From Chlamydiota bacterium (GTDB lineage Bacteria > Chlamydiota > Chlamydiia > Chlamydiales > Rhabdochlamydiaceae): DNA of 23,987 nucleotides. The stretch lies in NCBI GenBank assembly GCA_023265495.1, contig JAHFTP010000005.1:1-23987 (forward strand). Reading direction: 5' to 3'. Position 1 is the stretch's first letter. The number at the start of each line of letters is the position of its first letter. The notes below the pieces were generated by a model. It had not been told where the DNA came from, ran no database searches, and saw nothing but the letters and a program-made list of their open reading frames with translations. A program made the translations under genes and the position numbers. Positions 1 through 7,750 of this stretch are shown here, piece after piece.

Positions 1-232
1 CTTGGAGATCTTTATGGTAAACGCGTAGAACCTTTTGATAGGGTTGTGGAGATAAGAACTCCGTTTCCTGGTATTTGGCTAGTCGATCCTTTGTGCTGAT
101 TGTTTCAGAAAAACCATTGCGGTCGATCAGCTGCATGCTGACGATGGTATTTTCCGGCGGCTCTTTCTTTGCATGACAGCTGCAGAGGGTAATACAAAAA
201 AACAGCAGGATAGATGGGATCATAGTTCTCAT
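1..232 (-). CDS. Lipoprotein, 5' part only (runs off the window edge)
   Basis: Seen: I read 77 codons from an ATG at 232 to the window edge without a stop. The N-terminus is Met-Arg-Thr-Met, then a hydrophobic stretch (residues about 5-16) ending in Leu-Cys-Ser-Cys (16-19). That resembles a lipobox with Cys19 as the lipidated residue. The mature part begins with charged and proline residues. The start overlaps the stop of the upstream GspM-like gene as ATGA, so the two are probably translationally coupled. A second ATG lies three codons downstream; neither has a clear Shine-Dalgarno sequence. Inference: an envelope lipoprotein co-produced with the secretion or pilus-like proteins encoded upstream. 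The mature N-terminus reminds me of chlamydial proteins annotated as YwqK/MORN-repeat family, but the repeat part would lie outside the window, so I leave the family open. Confidence 0.7.
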   Translation of the reverse strand, partial: MRTMIPSILLFFCITLCSCHAKKEPPENTIVSMQLIDRNGFSETISTKDRLAKYQETEFLSPQPYQKVLRVYHKDLQ

Positions 233-879
233 AGGGAGTTTTTTTCTCTTTTTAGAATTTCTGTGCTGAGCATGTACACCTTTTCTTTTGTTTCTAGAAG
301 GGTTTTTTTGGACAGATCAAAGTGAGTAATAAGAATATAGGGTCTCCCAACAGAGACATCGAGAGACTGTATGGGGATCCCTTCTAAGGAGGAGAGTAGT
401 TTTTTCAAGTCCTCTTCACTCAGTTCAATAGGTTGTTTTTGCCTTTCTTCTACTTCTTGGAAGAGAGGGCCTTTTCTAAATTTTGTCTCTTCAAAAGAGA
501 GTCGATTTTGACTGCTTTCAAGGAAGTCGAGTCTTTTCCTGATAGGGTCTTTCTCTTCGACATGGTCTATGACGCTGAGCCATTTATTTTTCTCTGCTTC
601 CAAAAATGTCAAAGATTGGCATATCTTCTCCATGTATAGAGGGTCGCTATTTTTTATTTGACCCAGTATTTGCTCTTCATTTTTTTTAATCCAAGAAAGA
701 TATCGCCCTTTTTTTTCTAGTAGGTCCACCTTTTCTAAAGCAAAAGAGATTTGTTCATTTCTTGTAAAAAGATGGTTAATTGCGCCGCATACGGGAACTA
801 GAGAACCTACGATTATGCAAGCAAGAAACAAGGGATGAAAAAGGATGGTTTTAAAAGGCAGTTTCAGGAAACGGTTCAT
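229..879 (-). CDS. Single-pass membrane protein, GspM/PilO-like
   Basis: The 216-residue protein has a short basic N-terminus, one membrane segment (about residues 13-34), a long charged helical or coiled-coil region (about 40-150), and a compact C-terminal part (about 155-216) whose alternating pattern suits a small alpha/beta domain. This layout is typical of the GspM (type II secretion) and PilO (type IV pilus) families, which pair with GspL or PilM/PilN. I identify it by architecture and by its neighbour, not by a diagnostic motif. The start overlaps the stop of the GspL-like gene by ATGA (876-879), and its own stop overlaps the next start (229-232), so the three genes form one coupled unit. 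Expected location: inner membrane, with the bulk in the periplasm. A lineage-specific membrane protein of unrelated function is possible. Confidence 0.6.
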   Translation of the reverse strand: MNRFLKLPFKTILFHPLFLACIIVGSLVPVCGAINHLFTRNEQISFALEKVDLLEKKGRYLSWIKKNEEQILGQIKNSDPLYMEKICQSLTFLEAEKNKWLSVIDHVEEKDPIRKRLDFLESSQNRLSFEETKFRKGPLFQEVEERQKQPIELSEEDLKKLLSSLEGIPIQSLDVSVGRPYILITHFDLSKKTLLETKEKVYMLSTEILKREKNSL

Positions 880-2537
880 TTTCGTGCCTCTAGCTGAGGT
901 TTTAAGAAGAAGGAGGCCTGATAGAACGACTCTTGATTTTTCCAGGAAATCTGTTTTTTGTCGTCTATAAGAGAATCTTCTTGCAATGCACTATGAAATG
1001 CTCTTGCAGCTTGCGGGGAGGTACAGCGAAATGCCAGCTCTACTTGCACTTGATAAGATTGGTTTTCTGCGCCAACATGAGGGTATTTTACCATCTGGTA
1101 TTTGACTTTCTCCATTTCTATAAAAACATCTTTCCCTTCCTTTTCTTGGTAAGAGGATAGCTTGGGATGCGTAGAAATCCATGCGAGCACATCTGATACA
1201 GTAGGAAGCGGGCTGGAATAAGCAAAAGGCTTTTTGTTTTTACTATACGCTTGCTCCAAAATATGTACTTTTTGCAATACATCCAACTTTTCCTCAGGCA
1301 TTTCCAATCCTAACTGTGTGAACGGTGCTTCTAGTTTGCTTGTTAGGAGCTCTTCTTTTTGCTGTAATAAACGATTCCCTAAAAGAGTGAGACCAAGTGA
1401 TAAAAGAAGACAGGAGCCGACAAATATGGTCAAAGACCTTATTCTTCTTTGCATGGCGGTGGAGGAAATAAAAGATTTTTGTCTAAATTGCACGGAGCGT
1501 TTATCAGCGCACATCCCATCGAGGGCAAGTCCTATGGGAATAGCAAAACAGAGGATGGTAAGAATGTCAAATTTAGGGTGATCTTGCAAAACCACAACAG
1601 GTCTTTCTTTACAGATTTTACTTTCTAAATGGTTTTTTAGATAAATAAGAGAAGAAAAGTTGCCACAAAGAAAAACAGGACATGAGGACAAGATTTTCTC
1701 CTTAGATTCCATATGGCTTAAGGTCCTGTCTATCTCTTTTTCTAGATGCGTAATCTCATTATGAAGGTTGGGACAGAGATCGGGATTTAGCCGGGAAAGG
1801 TCTAGGGTATTCATCTTTTCGGCTCTCTGCTCTTTGGAAAGATGTGGCAAATCTAAACTAGCTGCTTGCAGGAGATGTTTAATCCCTGTAGGAAATGCAT
1901 AGGAGAAATTAAAACACCCTTCAGCTAAGGATACTACTAGGCTCTCTTCAAACCCAATGTGGATCACAATACTATTTGTATTTTCAGAAAAAAAATATTG
2001 GTGGAACCGGCATAAAGCAGCGGGATAGCAAGAGAGGATTTCCGGCTCGATGTCATACTTAGCCAATTCATGGATATGGTTTTCTATCCAAGATGTTTTA
2101 GAGGCTATAAGGCGAACGGAGCAGGTGTCTGCGTTTTTCTTCGCTATTTGGGGTAATAGTATCGTTTCATCCTGGGGGAAAGGAGTCATTTCCTCTGTAA
2201 GGAACGGAAGCGTTTTGAGGATTTTTCTTGAGCTTTGTAGTTTTACTTCTATGTTTCGCAGAAAAGTTCTCGACCCTTCCAATCCCGACACAATACATCG
2301 GGATCTTGCATCAGCCATGGAGTCTAATAAGTAAAGCGGCTTTACATCAGAATCTTCCTCTATGCACTTTGATGACCGAAGGTCAGAAATGTCTATTAAG
2401 CCCTTTTTATTCTTTTTGAGCCTAGCCACCTTAATCAGATCAGCGTCTAGATATATTCCAAAAACATCCATATTTTTACAAAGCTTCGCAGAATAGAAAA
2501 GAAGAAATTGTAACTGGGGGGAGAATTTTATCAACAT
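876..2537 (-). CDS. GspL/PilM-PilN-like secretion or pilus platform protein
   Basis: This is a 553-codon frame. Residues about 23-340 have an actin-like/PilM pattern: a short strand-rich start (Gly-Ile-Tyr-Leu-Asp-Ala-Asp), a later Ile-Val-Ile-His-Ile-Gly-Phe-Glu-Glu stretch near 190-198, and a Phe-Leu-Cys-Gly-Asn segment near 289-293. A single membrane segment follows at about 368-387, then a periplasmic-type domain of about 165 residues. This cytoplasmic-TM-periplasmic order matches GspL, or a PilM-PilN fusion, which links the secretion ATPase to the inner-membrane platform. The longest frame begins at 2537, but PilM-like homology would start at the internal ATG at 2471 (residue 23). Neither start has a strong ribosome-binding site, and I consider 2471 at least as likely. 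It is the first gene of a minus-strand unit and diverges from yggT. No ATPase, secretin or pseudopilin gene is in the window. Confidence 0.6.
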   Translation of the reverse strand: MLIKFSPQLQFLLFYSAKLCKNMDVFGIYLDADLIKVARLKKNKKGLIDISDLRSSKCIEEDSDVKPLYLLDSMADARSRCIVSGLEGSRTFLRNIEVKLQSSRKILKTLPFLTEEMTPFPQDETILLPQIAKKNADTCSVRLIASKTSWIENHIHELAKYDIEPEILSCYPAALCRFHQYFFSENTNSIVIHIGFEESLVVSLAEGCFNFSYAFPTGIKHLLQAASLDLPHLSKEQRAEKMNTLDLSRLNPDLCPNLHNEITHLEKEIDRTLSHMESKEKILSSCPVFLCGNFSSLIYLKNHLESKICKERPVVVLQDHPKFDILTILCFAIPIGLALDGMCADKRSVQFRQKSFISSTAMQRRIRSLTIFVGSCLLLSLGLTLLGNRLLQQKEELLTSKLEAPFTQLGLEMPEEKLDVLQKVHILEQAYSKNKKPFAYSSPLPTVSDVLAWISTHPKLSSYQEKEGKDVFIEMEKVKYQMVKYPHVGAENQSYQVQVELAFRCTSPQAARAFHSALQEDSLIDDKKQISWKNQESFYQASFFLKPQLEARK

Positions 2538-2649
2538 AAAATAAAGTTCTTTCGCCCTGATTGATTCCTTTCAAATAAGATTTGTCATCCTATTCGCTGG
2601 CAGGAAAAATGAAAGAGAGGTAAAATTGCAGGAAATAAGAGGGCTTGCT

Positions 2650-2907
2650 ATGAATTTATTATTATATACTATCCATCTGTTGTTTTTGAGTTACACTGTT
2701 CTTCTGCTGATTCGCGTAATAGGGTCGTGGTTCCCTTCATTTTCCCGGTATGCGTTTATGCGGTTTGCGGTAAACATTACGGACCCTTATCTCAACGTAT
2801 TTCGCAGAGTGATTCCTCCCATCGGAGGGGTTTTAGATCTTAGCCCGCTTATTGGATTTTTTGTTTTACAGATCTCTGAGCAGCTTGTGATCACGCTAGT
2901 TCGATGA
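2650..2907 (+). CDS. yggT: YggT family small membrane protein
   Basis: An 85-residue protein in the usual size range for one YggT repeat. It has two hydrophobic segments (about residues 2-21 and 60-80) flanking the conserved YggT-type centre: Ile-Arg-Val-Ile-Gly-Ser-Trp-Phe-Pro, then Asp-Pro-Tyr-Leu-Asn-Val-Phe-Arg-Arg-Val-Ile-Pro-Pro-Ile-Gly-Gly, then Asp-Leu-Ser-Pro. The family is an integral membrane protein of poorly defined role, linked in various bacteria to osmotic tolerance, division or envelope organisation. Start choice: an AAGAGGG sequence sits six bases before the ATG at 2650. A TTG at 2626, in frame and also preceded by a purine-rich site (GAGAGG), would add eight residues. The stop overlaps the next start (ATGA, 2904-2907), so it is coupled to the dihydrouridine synthase. 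Confidence 0.82.
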   Translation: MNLLLYTIHLLFLSYTVLLLIRVIGSWFPSFSRYAFMRFAVNITDPYLNVFRRVIPPIGGVLDLSPLIGFFVLQISEQLVITLVR

Positions 2908-3947
2908 ATTATTTACAGCAGCCTTTTCAACTAGGGTCTATCACCCTACCTTCTAATATCTTTTGTGCTCCGCTAGCTGGATGTTCCGATCTTCCCTTTA
3001 GAAAGATGACTACACAATACCGGCCAGGCCTTGTCTACTGTGAAATGGTGAAGATGGACGCTCTGATTCGAAATGATCCGCATACTTTTCGTTTGCTGGA
3101 TTTTTCTCCTGGTATGCATCCTATTGGTGGGCAGATCTGTGGAAGTAAAGCGCAGATTGCCGGCAAATGTGCTAAAATGATCGAAGAGCTAGGGTTTGAC
3201 GTTGTAGATTTAAATTGTGGTTGTCCCGTGGATAAAGTGACTAAGGACGGGAGCGGGTCTGCACTGCTGAGAACTCCTGAACTCATCGGAGAAATCCTCT
3301 CTAACATGGTAGCTGCTGTAAAGATTCCTGTGACAGTAAAAATAAGAGCAGGATGGGATTCTCTGTCTATTAATGCAGCAGAAATCACTAAGATTGCTGA
3401 GCAGGCCGGCGCTGTTGCCATCTGCATACATGGAAGAACAAGAGCTCAAGGATACAAAGGACCTGCTGTCTGGGATTATATACGCGAGTGTAAAGAAGCC
3501 TCCTCGACAATAAAGATCATCGGGAATGGAGATGTTACGTCTGGACTGGCAGCCAAAGAAATGTTTTCTGCCACAGGATGCGACGCCATTTTGCTCGCAA
3601 GAGCCACGATGGGCAAGCCATGGGTTATCGATGATGTATGCCGGACATTGCTTGGGTTAGATCCTCTTACAAGAACCTATGCGGACTATAGAGAAAAGCT
3701 TATGGAGCACTTTCAGTATATCTTATCCTATCAGCCGGAGAAAAGAGCGATGCTCGACATGAGAAGAGTCGGCTGCTGGTATTTAAAACAAGGCAGAGGG
3801 GCAAAATCTTTGAGAGAGGCTTTAAATAGGTCTAAAAGTACTGAGGAAGTGCTGGCTCTTATGGCAGGATTTTCTTGGGAGAGTGTCGATTTCTCTTCTC
3901 ATCTGGAAGATGTAGAGTCTCAATGTGAGGAGGTTGGCGCATGCTAA
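2904..3947 (+). CDS. dus: tRNA-dihydrouridine synthase (DusB-like)
   Basis: A 347-residue FMN enzyme that reduces uridine to dihydrouridine in the tRNA D-loop, using NADPH. Family motifs in order: Ala-Pro-Leu-Ala-Gly-Cys-Ser-Asp-Leu-Pro-Phe-Arg (22-33, FMN site); Asp-Leu-Asn-Cys-Gly-Cys-Pro (102-108, catalytic Cys107); Asp-Gly-Ser-Gly-Ser-Ala-Leu-Leu (115-122); Val-Lys-Ile-Arg-Ala-Gly (145-150); Ile-His-Gly-Arg-Thr-Arg-Ala-Gln-Gly-Tyr (175-184); Ile-Gly-Asn-Gly-Asp-Val (206-211); and Arg-Ala-Thr-Met-Gly-Lys-Pro-Trp (233-240). The C-terminal helical tRNA-binding domain is present, so the length is normal. It starts inside the yggT stop and overlaps the acylphosphatase by seven bases, indicating a three-gene operon. 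The subfamily (DusB rather than DusA or DusC) is inferred from motif flavour and from the fact that bacteria with a single Dus usually have DusB. Confidence 0.93.
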   Translation: MNYLQQPFQLGSITLPSNIFCAPLAGCSDLPFRKMTTQYRPGLVYCEMVKMDALIRNDPHTFRLLDFSPGMHPIGGQICGSKAQIAGKCAKMIEELGFDVVDLNCGCPVDKVTKDGSGSALLRTPELIGEILSNMVAAVKIPVTVKIRAGWDSLSINAAEITKIAEQAGAVAICIHGRTRAQGYKGPAVWDYIRECKEASSTIKIIGNGDVTSGLAAKEMFSATGCDAILLARATMGKPWVIDDVCRTLLGLDPLTRTYADYREKLMEHFQYILSYQPEKRAMLDMRRVGCWYLKQGRGAKSLREALNRSKSTEEVLALMAGFSWESVDFSSHLEDVESQCEEVGAC

Positions 3948-4225
3948 AGCAAGAAATGCATGTTATCCTCATAGGGAGAGTGCAAGGAGTGGGAATGCGC
4001 TCTAAAACAAAATACTTAGCAGACCAACTTCACCTAACAGGCTTTGTCAGAAATGTAAGTGACGGCAGTGTAGAAATTTGTGCACAGGGCAAAAAAACAG
4101 ATTTAGAGGTCTTTTTACGCTCGCTTCTCTCAACTTTTGATTCTAGTTACATCCACAACTACAAAACATCTTATAGGCCTATGCAAGAAGAATTTTCCCA
4201 TTTTACTATCAGTTATTCTAAGTGA
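3941..4225 (+). CDS. acyP: Acylphosphatase
   Basis: A 94-residue protein, the normal size for the family, which hydrolyses the carboxyl-phosphate bond of acyl phosphates. The signature Gly-Arg-Val-Gln-Gly-Val-Gly-Met-Arg (12-20) is present, with catalytic Arg20. The second signature, Gly-Phe-Val-Arg-Asn (34-38), supplies catalytic Asn38, followed by Asp-Gly-Ser-Val-Glu-Ile (41-46). Met19 replaces the usual Phe or Tyr before the catalytic Arg, a mild departure. The start lies inside the dus gene (seven-base overlap). The stop overlaps the 3' end of the convergent NYN nuclease gene by 13 bases, so there is no room for a conventional terminator between the two operons and antisense overlap of their mRNA ends is likely. 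Confidence 0.9.
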   Translation: MLKQEMHVILIGRVQGVGMRSKTKYLADQLHLTGFVRNVSDGSVEICAQGKKTDLEVFLRSLLSTFDSSYIHNYKTSYRPMQEEFSHFTISYSK

Positions 4226-4719
4226 TCTTGCAGGCTTTCAATAAAGCGTTTTTCAAAAAGCATGAGAAGCCTAGTCATTTCTGCAGGGCTCTCTACAAAG
4301 GGGTTCTTTGCTTGACTTTTACGAGTTTTTTTTCCTTTTTTCTTTTGCAACAGCTGAAAAAAGGAGCTGATCGAATAGACCTCTATCCCATGGAGTTTAC
4401 ACCTTTGCTCTAGTCCTCTATCAGATGTCACAACAGTTACATTTTTCTTGTTGGGAAAGTGAGCTACTTCCTCATATATGTAGTCATCGGCACTTTGTTT
4501 CTTCTCCGTATAAACGAGTTCTAGCCTATCGAAATGACTTTTTAGGTAGGCGCGATCCTCTGATGAACCATCAAAAACAACGGTGATTTGTAAGGAGAGC
4601 TCTTTGGCTAGCTCGTTGAGAAATTCAATAAGAGCCCTTCTTTTATTTTCTAAAGAAAGTTTACGTTTTGAGGACTTAAATAGAAGATTATAACCGTCTA
4701 TCAAGTAGCGCATTGTCAC
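4213..4719 (-). CDS. NYN-domain RNA-binding/nuclease protein, YacP-like
   Basis: A 168-residue protein with the PIN-like NYN fold of the YacP (Rae1-like) family. Acidic metal-site motifs: Leu-Ile-Asp-Gly-Tyr-Asn-Leu-Leu (6-13, Asp8), Val-Val-Phe-Asp-Gly (47-51, Asp50), Ala-Asp-Asp-Tyr-Ile (77-81) and Val-Thr-Ser-Asp-Arg-Gly (97-102, Asp100). A lysine-rich patch (about 125-140) is suited to RNA contact. The Bacillus homolog Rae1 is a ribosome-associated endoribonuclease; an equivalent role here is inference. The frame opens with Met-Thr-Met inside the end of rdgB (32-base overlap), and the second Met at 4713 is an equally good start. Its 3' end overlaps the acylphosphatase gene on the opposite strand. 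It is the last gene of the greA-rdgB-NYN series. Confidence 0.85.
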   Translation of the reverse strand: MTMRYLIDGYNLLFKSSKRKLSLENKRRALIEFLNELAKELSLQITVVFDGSSEDRAYLKSHFDRLELVYTEKKQSADDYIYEEVAHFPNKKNVTVVTSDRGLEQRCKLHGIEVYSISSFFQLLQKKKGKKTRKSQAKNPFVESPAEMTRLLMLFEKRFIESLQDHLE

Positions 4720-5308
4720 GTATAGATTCTAATGAAATAAGGATTTTGTCAAAAGCCTTTCTTCTATGGGAAATGCGGTTCTTTGTTTCTTCTTCTAAGT
4801 CTGCAAATGTCTTGCTGTATTCATATTTTCTAAAGACGGTGTCGTAGCCAAACCCATTTCTTCCGCTTTCCTTGTTGTCGATCATTCCTTCACAAATGGC
4901 TTTGACCTGCTTTTCTACTCCTTTGGGGGAGGCTAAAACAATGCAACATTCTAAGTAGGCACAACGATCGGTATCGTGCAGGTCTTTCATAGCAAGAAGC
5001 AACTTTTGGCAGTTTTCCTTGTCTGTAGCGCTAGGGCCAGCATATCTTGCAGAATAAACGCCGGGGTCTCCTTTAAGGGCCGGTACGACAAGCCCCGAGT
5101 CATCAGCTATTGTCCAACATCCAAGTGCCTTGGCCGCATGCTCTGCTTTAAGGGTGGCATTTTCCTCAAAAGTCCTTCCATCTTCATAAGGAGGGACATA
5201 GTGAGGGAAATCAACAAGAGAGTAGATGTCCACAGTCTTGAGTGATTTAAGCATACTGCGGAACTCTCGAATCTTGTGCATGTTTGTACTAGCAATAACT
5301 AGCTTCAT
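4688..5308 (-). CDS. rdgB: Non-canonical purine NTP pyrophosphatase (RdgB/HAM1)
   Basis: A 206-residue house-cleaning enzyme that hydrolyses dITP, ITP and XTP to the monophosphate plus pyrophosphate, keeping deaminated purines out of nucleic acid. The family motifs are intact: Ser-Thr-Asn-Met-His-Lys (7-12, phosphate binding); Phe-Glu-Glu-Asn-Ala-Xaa-Xaa-Lys-Ala (47-55); Ala-Asp-Asp-Ser-Gly-Leu (68-73, with the metal and catalytic Asp); Gly-Val-Tyr-Ser-Ala-Arg-Tyr-Ala-Gly (83-91); Gly-Phe-Gly-Tyr-Asp; and Ser-His-Arg-Arg-Lys-Ala near the end. The ATG at 5308 gives the canonical N-terminus. I see no strong Shine-Dalgarno sequence, which fits translation from a greA-led transcript. The gap to greA is 71 bases, and the NYN gene begins within its 3' end. 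Confidence 0.94.
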   Translation of the reverse strand: MKLVIASTNMHKIREFRSMLKSLKTVDIYSLVDFPHYVPPYEDGRTFEENATLKAEHAAKALGCWTIADDSGLVVPALKGDPGVYSARYAGPSATDKENCQKLLLAMKDLHDTDRCAYLECCIVLASPKGVEKQVKAICEGMIDNKESGRNGFGYDTVFRKYEYSKTFADLEEETKNRISHRRKAFDKILISLESIRDNALLDRRL

Positions 5309-5379
5309 AAATCAACTGGGGTATAAGAATTGCTAAAAGCTACTTGTACTCTATCTGATAAAATTGATAAAGCTTTCTT

Positions 5380-7545
5380 TTACATGTAGCTACGTATGGC
5401 AGTAATAGTTAATTCCTCATCTTGGAATTGGAACTTCTCTCCCACCGCATGTCCTTTCATTGTTTGCGCCAGTTTAGATTGGAAAGAAAGAATGTTTTTT
5501 TCTGGATCAGCATCCCAGGGTCCAAGGAGCGTATAGTTTGTTTTTCGTCCCTTGTTACTTGTGCACTCAATCACACATCCTACCCCAACACGATCTGTCG
5601 AGATGTCATTTTGTGTGATCACCCGTACTCTGTTTAGTTGATCAGAAAGAAGTTTGAGTTCACTTTGCAGTCTGTCTCTTTTTTCTAGAGCTGCTTTGAA
5701 CTCCGCATTTTCTCTTAAGTCTCCATGAGCCCTAGCTACTTCAATTTCCTTAGCATTTTCTACGGTTTCTACAGTAGCGATCTGCTGGATTCTTTGTTGT
5801 AGTTTTAAGTATCCCTCCTGGGTAGACCAGATAGAGTTGTCTTCCTGTTCTTTCTCCCCTTTCTTTTTGCGCATCTTGAGTAAGTTGGGATGTGCAACTT
5901 CAGCAAGAGAAGTGAAGATTTTTTTGTCGTGATCGCTGAAAGAATGACACTTGGTAGCGAGGAGTAAAAACTCTTTTACTTCTTCTATGCTTGCTTGACC
6001 CATGATTTGGCGGACAATTGCGTATCGCCCAGCAGCTAAGATTCCATTGATTTTTTTTACGAGCTCTCTTTGCTCATTACTTTGTTCTACGTGGCTGAGC
6101 AATATAAGAAGGGATTCAAAAAACTTCACTTGCCCTTGCTCATTACAGAAAGGAAGCTGCTTTTGTGTCATTACTTTTTGGAAATACCATAGGAACGTTT
6201 CTGGATACTTATAGGGATGGGAATTGAGCTCTTCCAATTTAACATTCACGTCCTTCTCTGCTCCATTTGAAAGAAGTTCATTCATCAGATAGTCGCGAAG
6301 CGTACTTTGGTCTACAAGAAGAAAGAAATGCAGGAAAATATCTTTCCAGTCAGATCGCAGCACTCGGATTTCTGTTAATGTTCTTTTTTTGAAGGAAAGG
6401 ATTTCTATTTGCTCAAGAAGATCTGCTATGTTTGCAATAGAAGACAGCTCTTTTATAATTTGTGCGATTACACCAGAGTCTTTTGCTGCAGATAGATCTT
6501 GTAGGAAGAAGTGAATTTGCAGCTGCTGAGCTTTGCTGATCTCACTATAAGAGAGCATTTCGCTTAGCTTGGAACAAAGAAGGGATTTGAAGTCTTGATT
6601 TTTCAAAGTTTCAGGAAAATCTTTCACAAATGAATAGATCATCTGAATAAGCGTGTTGGCATCAGGCTTAGTTTCCAAAGCTTTTTGCAGGCGTTCTTCA
6701 TGAGTGACCTCCATTTTTCTTAATCGGAAGGGCTTTCTGATATCCTCCGGCGTGTCTATCATGGTGTCTTTTTTGACTTTGCTTCTTGCATTTTGCCACC
6801 ATTTGGTCCACTCTTTTGCCGGGATGACAAGCTCGCAGAGCTCATCTTTAATTTCTGCAGCTGTTTTAGGTCCTAAATCTCTTAAAAGTGTTTTAATGAC
6901 GTCAGCTGGATCTTCTTTAGCTTTCTTTTCTAATTCATCCGGGTTGCCAAAGCGCATAGCTAAGAAATGATGGTCGGGAACGGGGATCAATGTTTTAAAG
7001 GCTGTTTCAAAAGAAACATCTTTCTTCCCTGGAACGAAATCAAACTCAAGACTAAGCTGCTCGCGAACTAAGGAAAAATCTACGATCTCTCCTACGCCCC
7101 AGCCTCCCGTGTGGAAAACGAATTTCCCCTTATCTATGTGAGTAAGAAGTTCATAATTGCTGATGGCTCCTTGAAATGGTCCCTTACTCCTCAGTCCGAT
7201 AAGACGCATTTTCTCTGCGAAATATTTCTGCTCGCCGTATTGGTTTTTTAGATAATTTACCACCATCTCTCCGAGCTTTTCATTATTTGTCGTCTCTATA
7301 TCAATAATGAGTTTGAAGGCTTCGTGGGAGGATTCTGCATCCGTTATTTTTGCCCAAAGGGGGAGGATTCTCTCTACATGTTTGCCAAAAAATTCAGCCA
7401 GGTTAGAGCTTTTCACTGACTTTAAAATGTCTACGAGTTCAGGTCCTTCGACTTCATCCCCGGAACAGTACTCTTCCCATAAACGAAGGAAGGAGGGGTA
7501 GTCATGGTTAGAAATACAGTTCAGAAAATCTTTGTGATAGCTCAT
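5380..7545 (-). CDS. greA: GreA transcript-cleavage factor with long N-terminal extension
   Basis: The 721-residue protein has its GreA domain only at the end (about 577-721): a coiled-coil arm with Gly-Asp-Leu-Arg-Glu-Asn-Ala-Glu (608-615) whose Asp609 and Glu612 match the acidic tip that activates RNA polymerase RNA cleavage, then the C-terminal FKBP-like domain. Stand-alone GreA has about 158 residues, so some 570 residues are extra. As I recall, chlamydial GreA proteins share this very long form. The extension is largely helical. Around residues 137-195 it has a strand-rich piece with Gly-Gly-Trp-Gly-Val-Gly-Glu-Ile-Val-Asp-Phe, reminiscent of the CarD/Mfd-type RNA-polymerase-binding module (inference). 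The start at 7545 is supported by AAGGA about six bases upstream. The leader carries a promoter-like pair and stem-loops, listed separately. rdgB and the NYN gene follow in the same direction. Confidence 0.93.
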   Translation of the reverse strand: MSYHKDFLNCISNHDYPSFLRLWEEYCSGDEVEGPELVDILKSVKSSNLAEFFGKHVERILPLWAKITDAESSHEAFKLIIDIETTNNEKLGEMVVNYLKNQYGEQKYFAEKMRLIGLRSKGPFQGAISNYELLTHIDKGKFVFHTGGWGVGEIVDFSLVREQLSLEFDFVPGKKDVSFETAFKTLIPVPDHHFLAMRFGNPDELEKKAKEDPADVIKTLLRDLGPKTAAEIKDELCELVIPAKEWTKWWQNARSKVKKDTMIDTPEDIRKPFRLRKMEVTHEERLQKALETKPDANTLIQMIYSFVKDFPETLKNQDFKSLLCSKLSEMLSYSEISKAQQLQIHFFLQDLSAAKDSGVIAQIIKELSSIANIADLLEQIEILSFKKRTLTEIRVLRSDWKDIFLHFFLLVDQSTLRDYLMNELLSNGAEKDVNVKLEELNSHPYKYPETFLWYFQKVMTQKQLPFCNEQGQVKFFESLLILLSHVEQSNEQRELVKKINGILAAGRYAIVRQIMGQASIEEVKEFLLLATKCHSFSDHDKKIFTSLAEVAHPNLLKMRKKKGEKEQEDNSIWSTQEGYLKLQQRIQQIATVETVENAKEIEVARAHGDLRENAEFKAALEKRDRLQSELKLLSDQLNRVRVITQNDISTDRVGVGCVIECTSNKGRKTNYTLLGPWDADPEKNILSFQSKLAQTMKGHAVGEKFQFQDEELTITAIRSYM

Positions 7546-7585
7546 TGCAGTCCTTATGCGTCTTTTGTTGTGAAAATGCCCCGGA

Positions 7586-7614
7586 GTCTTAAAAAAGACC
7601 CAAAGTGAGGTCTT
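7586..7614 (-). terminator. Competing stem-loops in the greA leader (terminator/attenuator-like)
   Basis: On the minus strand, AAGACC (7614-7609) and GGTCTT (7600-7595) can pair across an eight-base loop, and the 3' arm runs straight into a T tract (7596-7591), as in a weak intrinsic terminator. The last bases of that arm can pair instead with AAGAC (7590-7586), giving a mutually exclusive second hairpin. The element ends about 40 bases before the greA start. The stem is only six or seven base pairs, so termination would be inefficient or conditional. It could end transcription arriving from the sulfotransferase side, attenuate greA, or both. A 10-base perfect palindrome (TTCCTAGGAA, 7613-7622) overlaps its upstream edge. 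Confidence 0.4.
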
Positions 7615-7628
7615 CCTAGGAAAGAAAG

Positions 7629-7655
7629 TATATAAAGTACCTTAATAATCTGCAA
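7629..7655 (-). promoter_or_regulatory. Putative sigma-70-type promoter for greA
   Basis: Reading the minus strand, TTGCAG (7655-7650) and TATATA (7634-7629) are separated by 15 bases in an AT-rich stretch, about 85 bases upstream of the greA ATG. Transcription would start near 7622 and include the stem-loops at 7586-7614. The spacer is shorter than the optimal 17 and the -35 match is partial, so this is suggestive only. Confidence 0.3.
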
Positions 7656-7750
7656 TTAGAACCTTTACACAATTTTTTTGGCCGCAAGTTTGTTTATATG
7701 CTTGTGAAGATCAGCAGGTTGAGGTTGAAAAATAAGGAGGTGAAAAGATC

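Noticed and set aside
2472..2537. The 22 extra residues at the start of the GspL-like frame as a signal peptide
   Set aside because: The following domain is of the cytoplasmic actin-like type, and an internal ATG at 2471 gives the normal PilM-like beginning, so the extension may not be translated.
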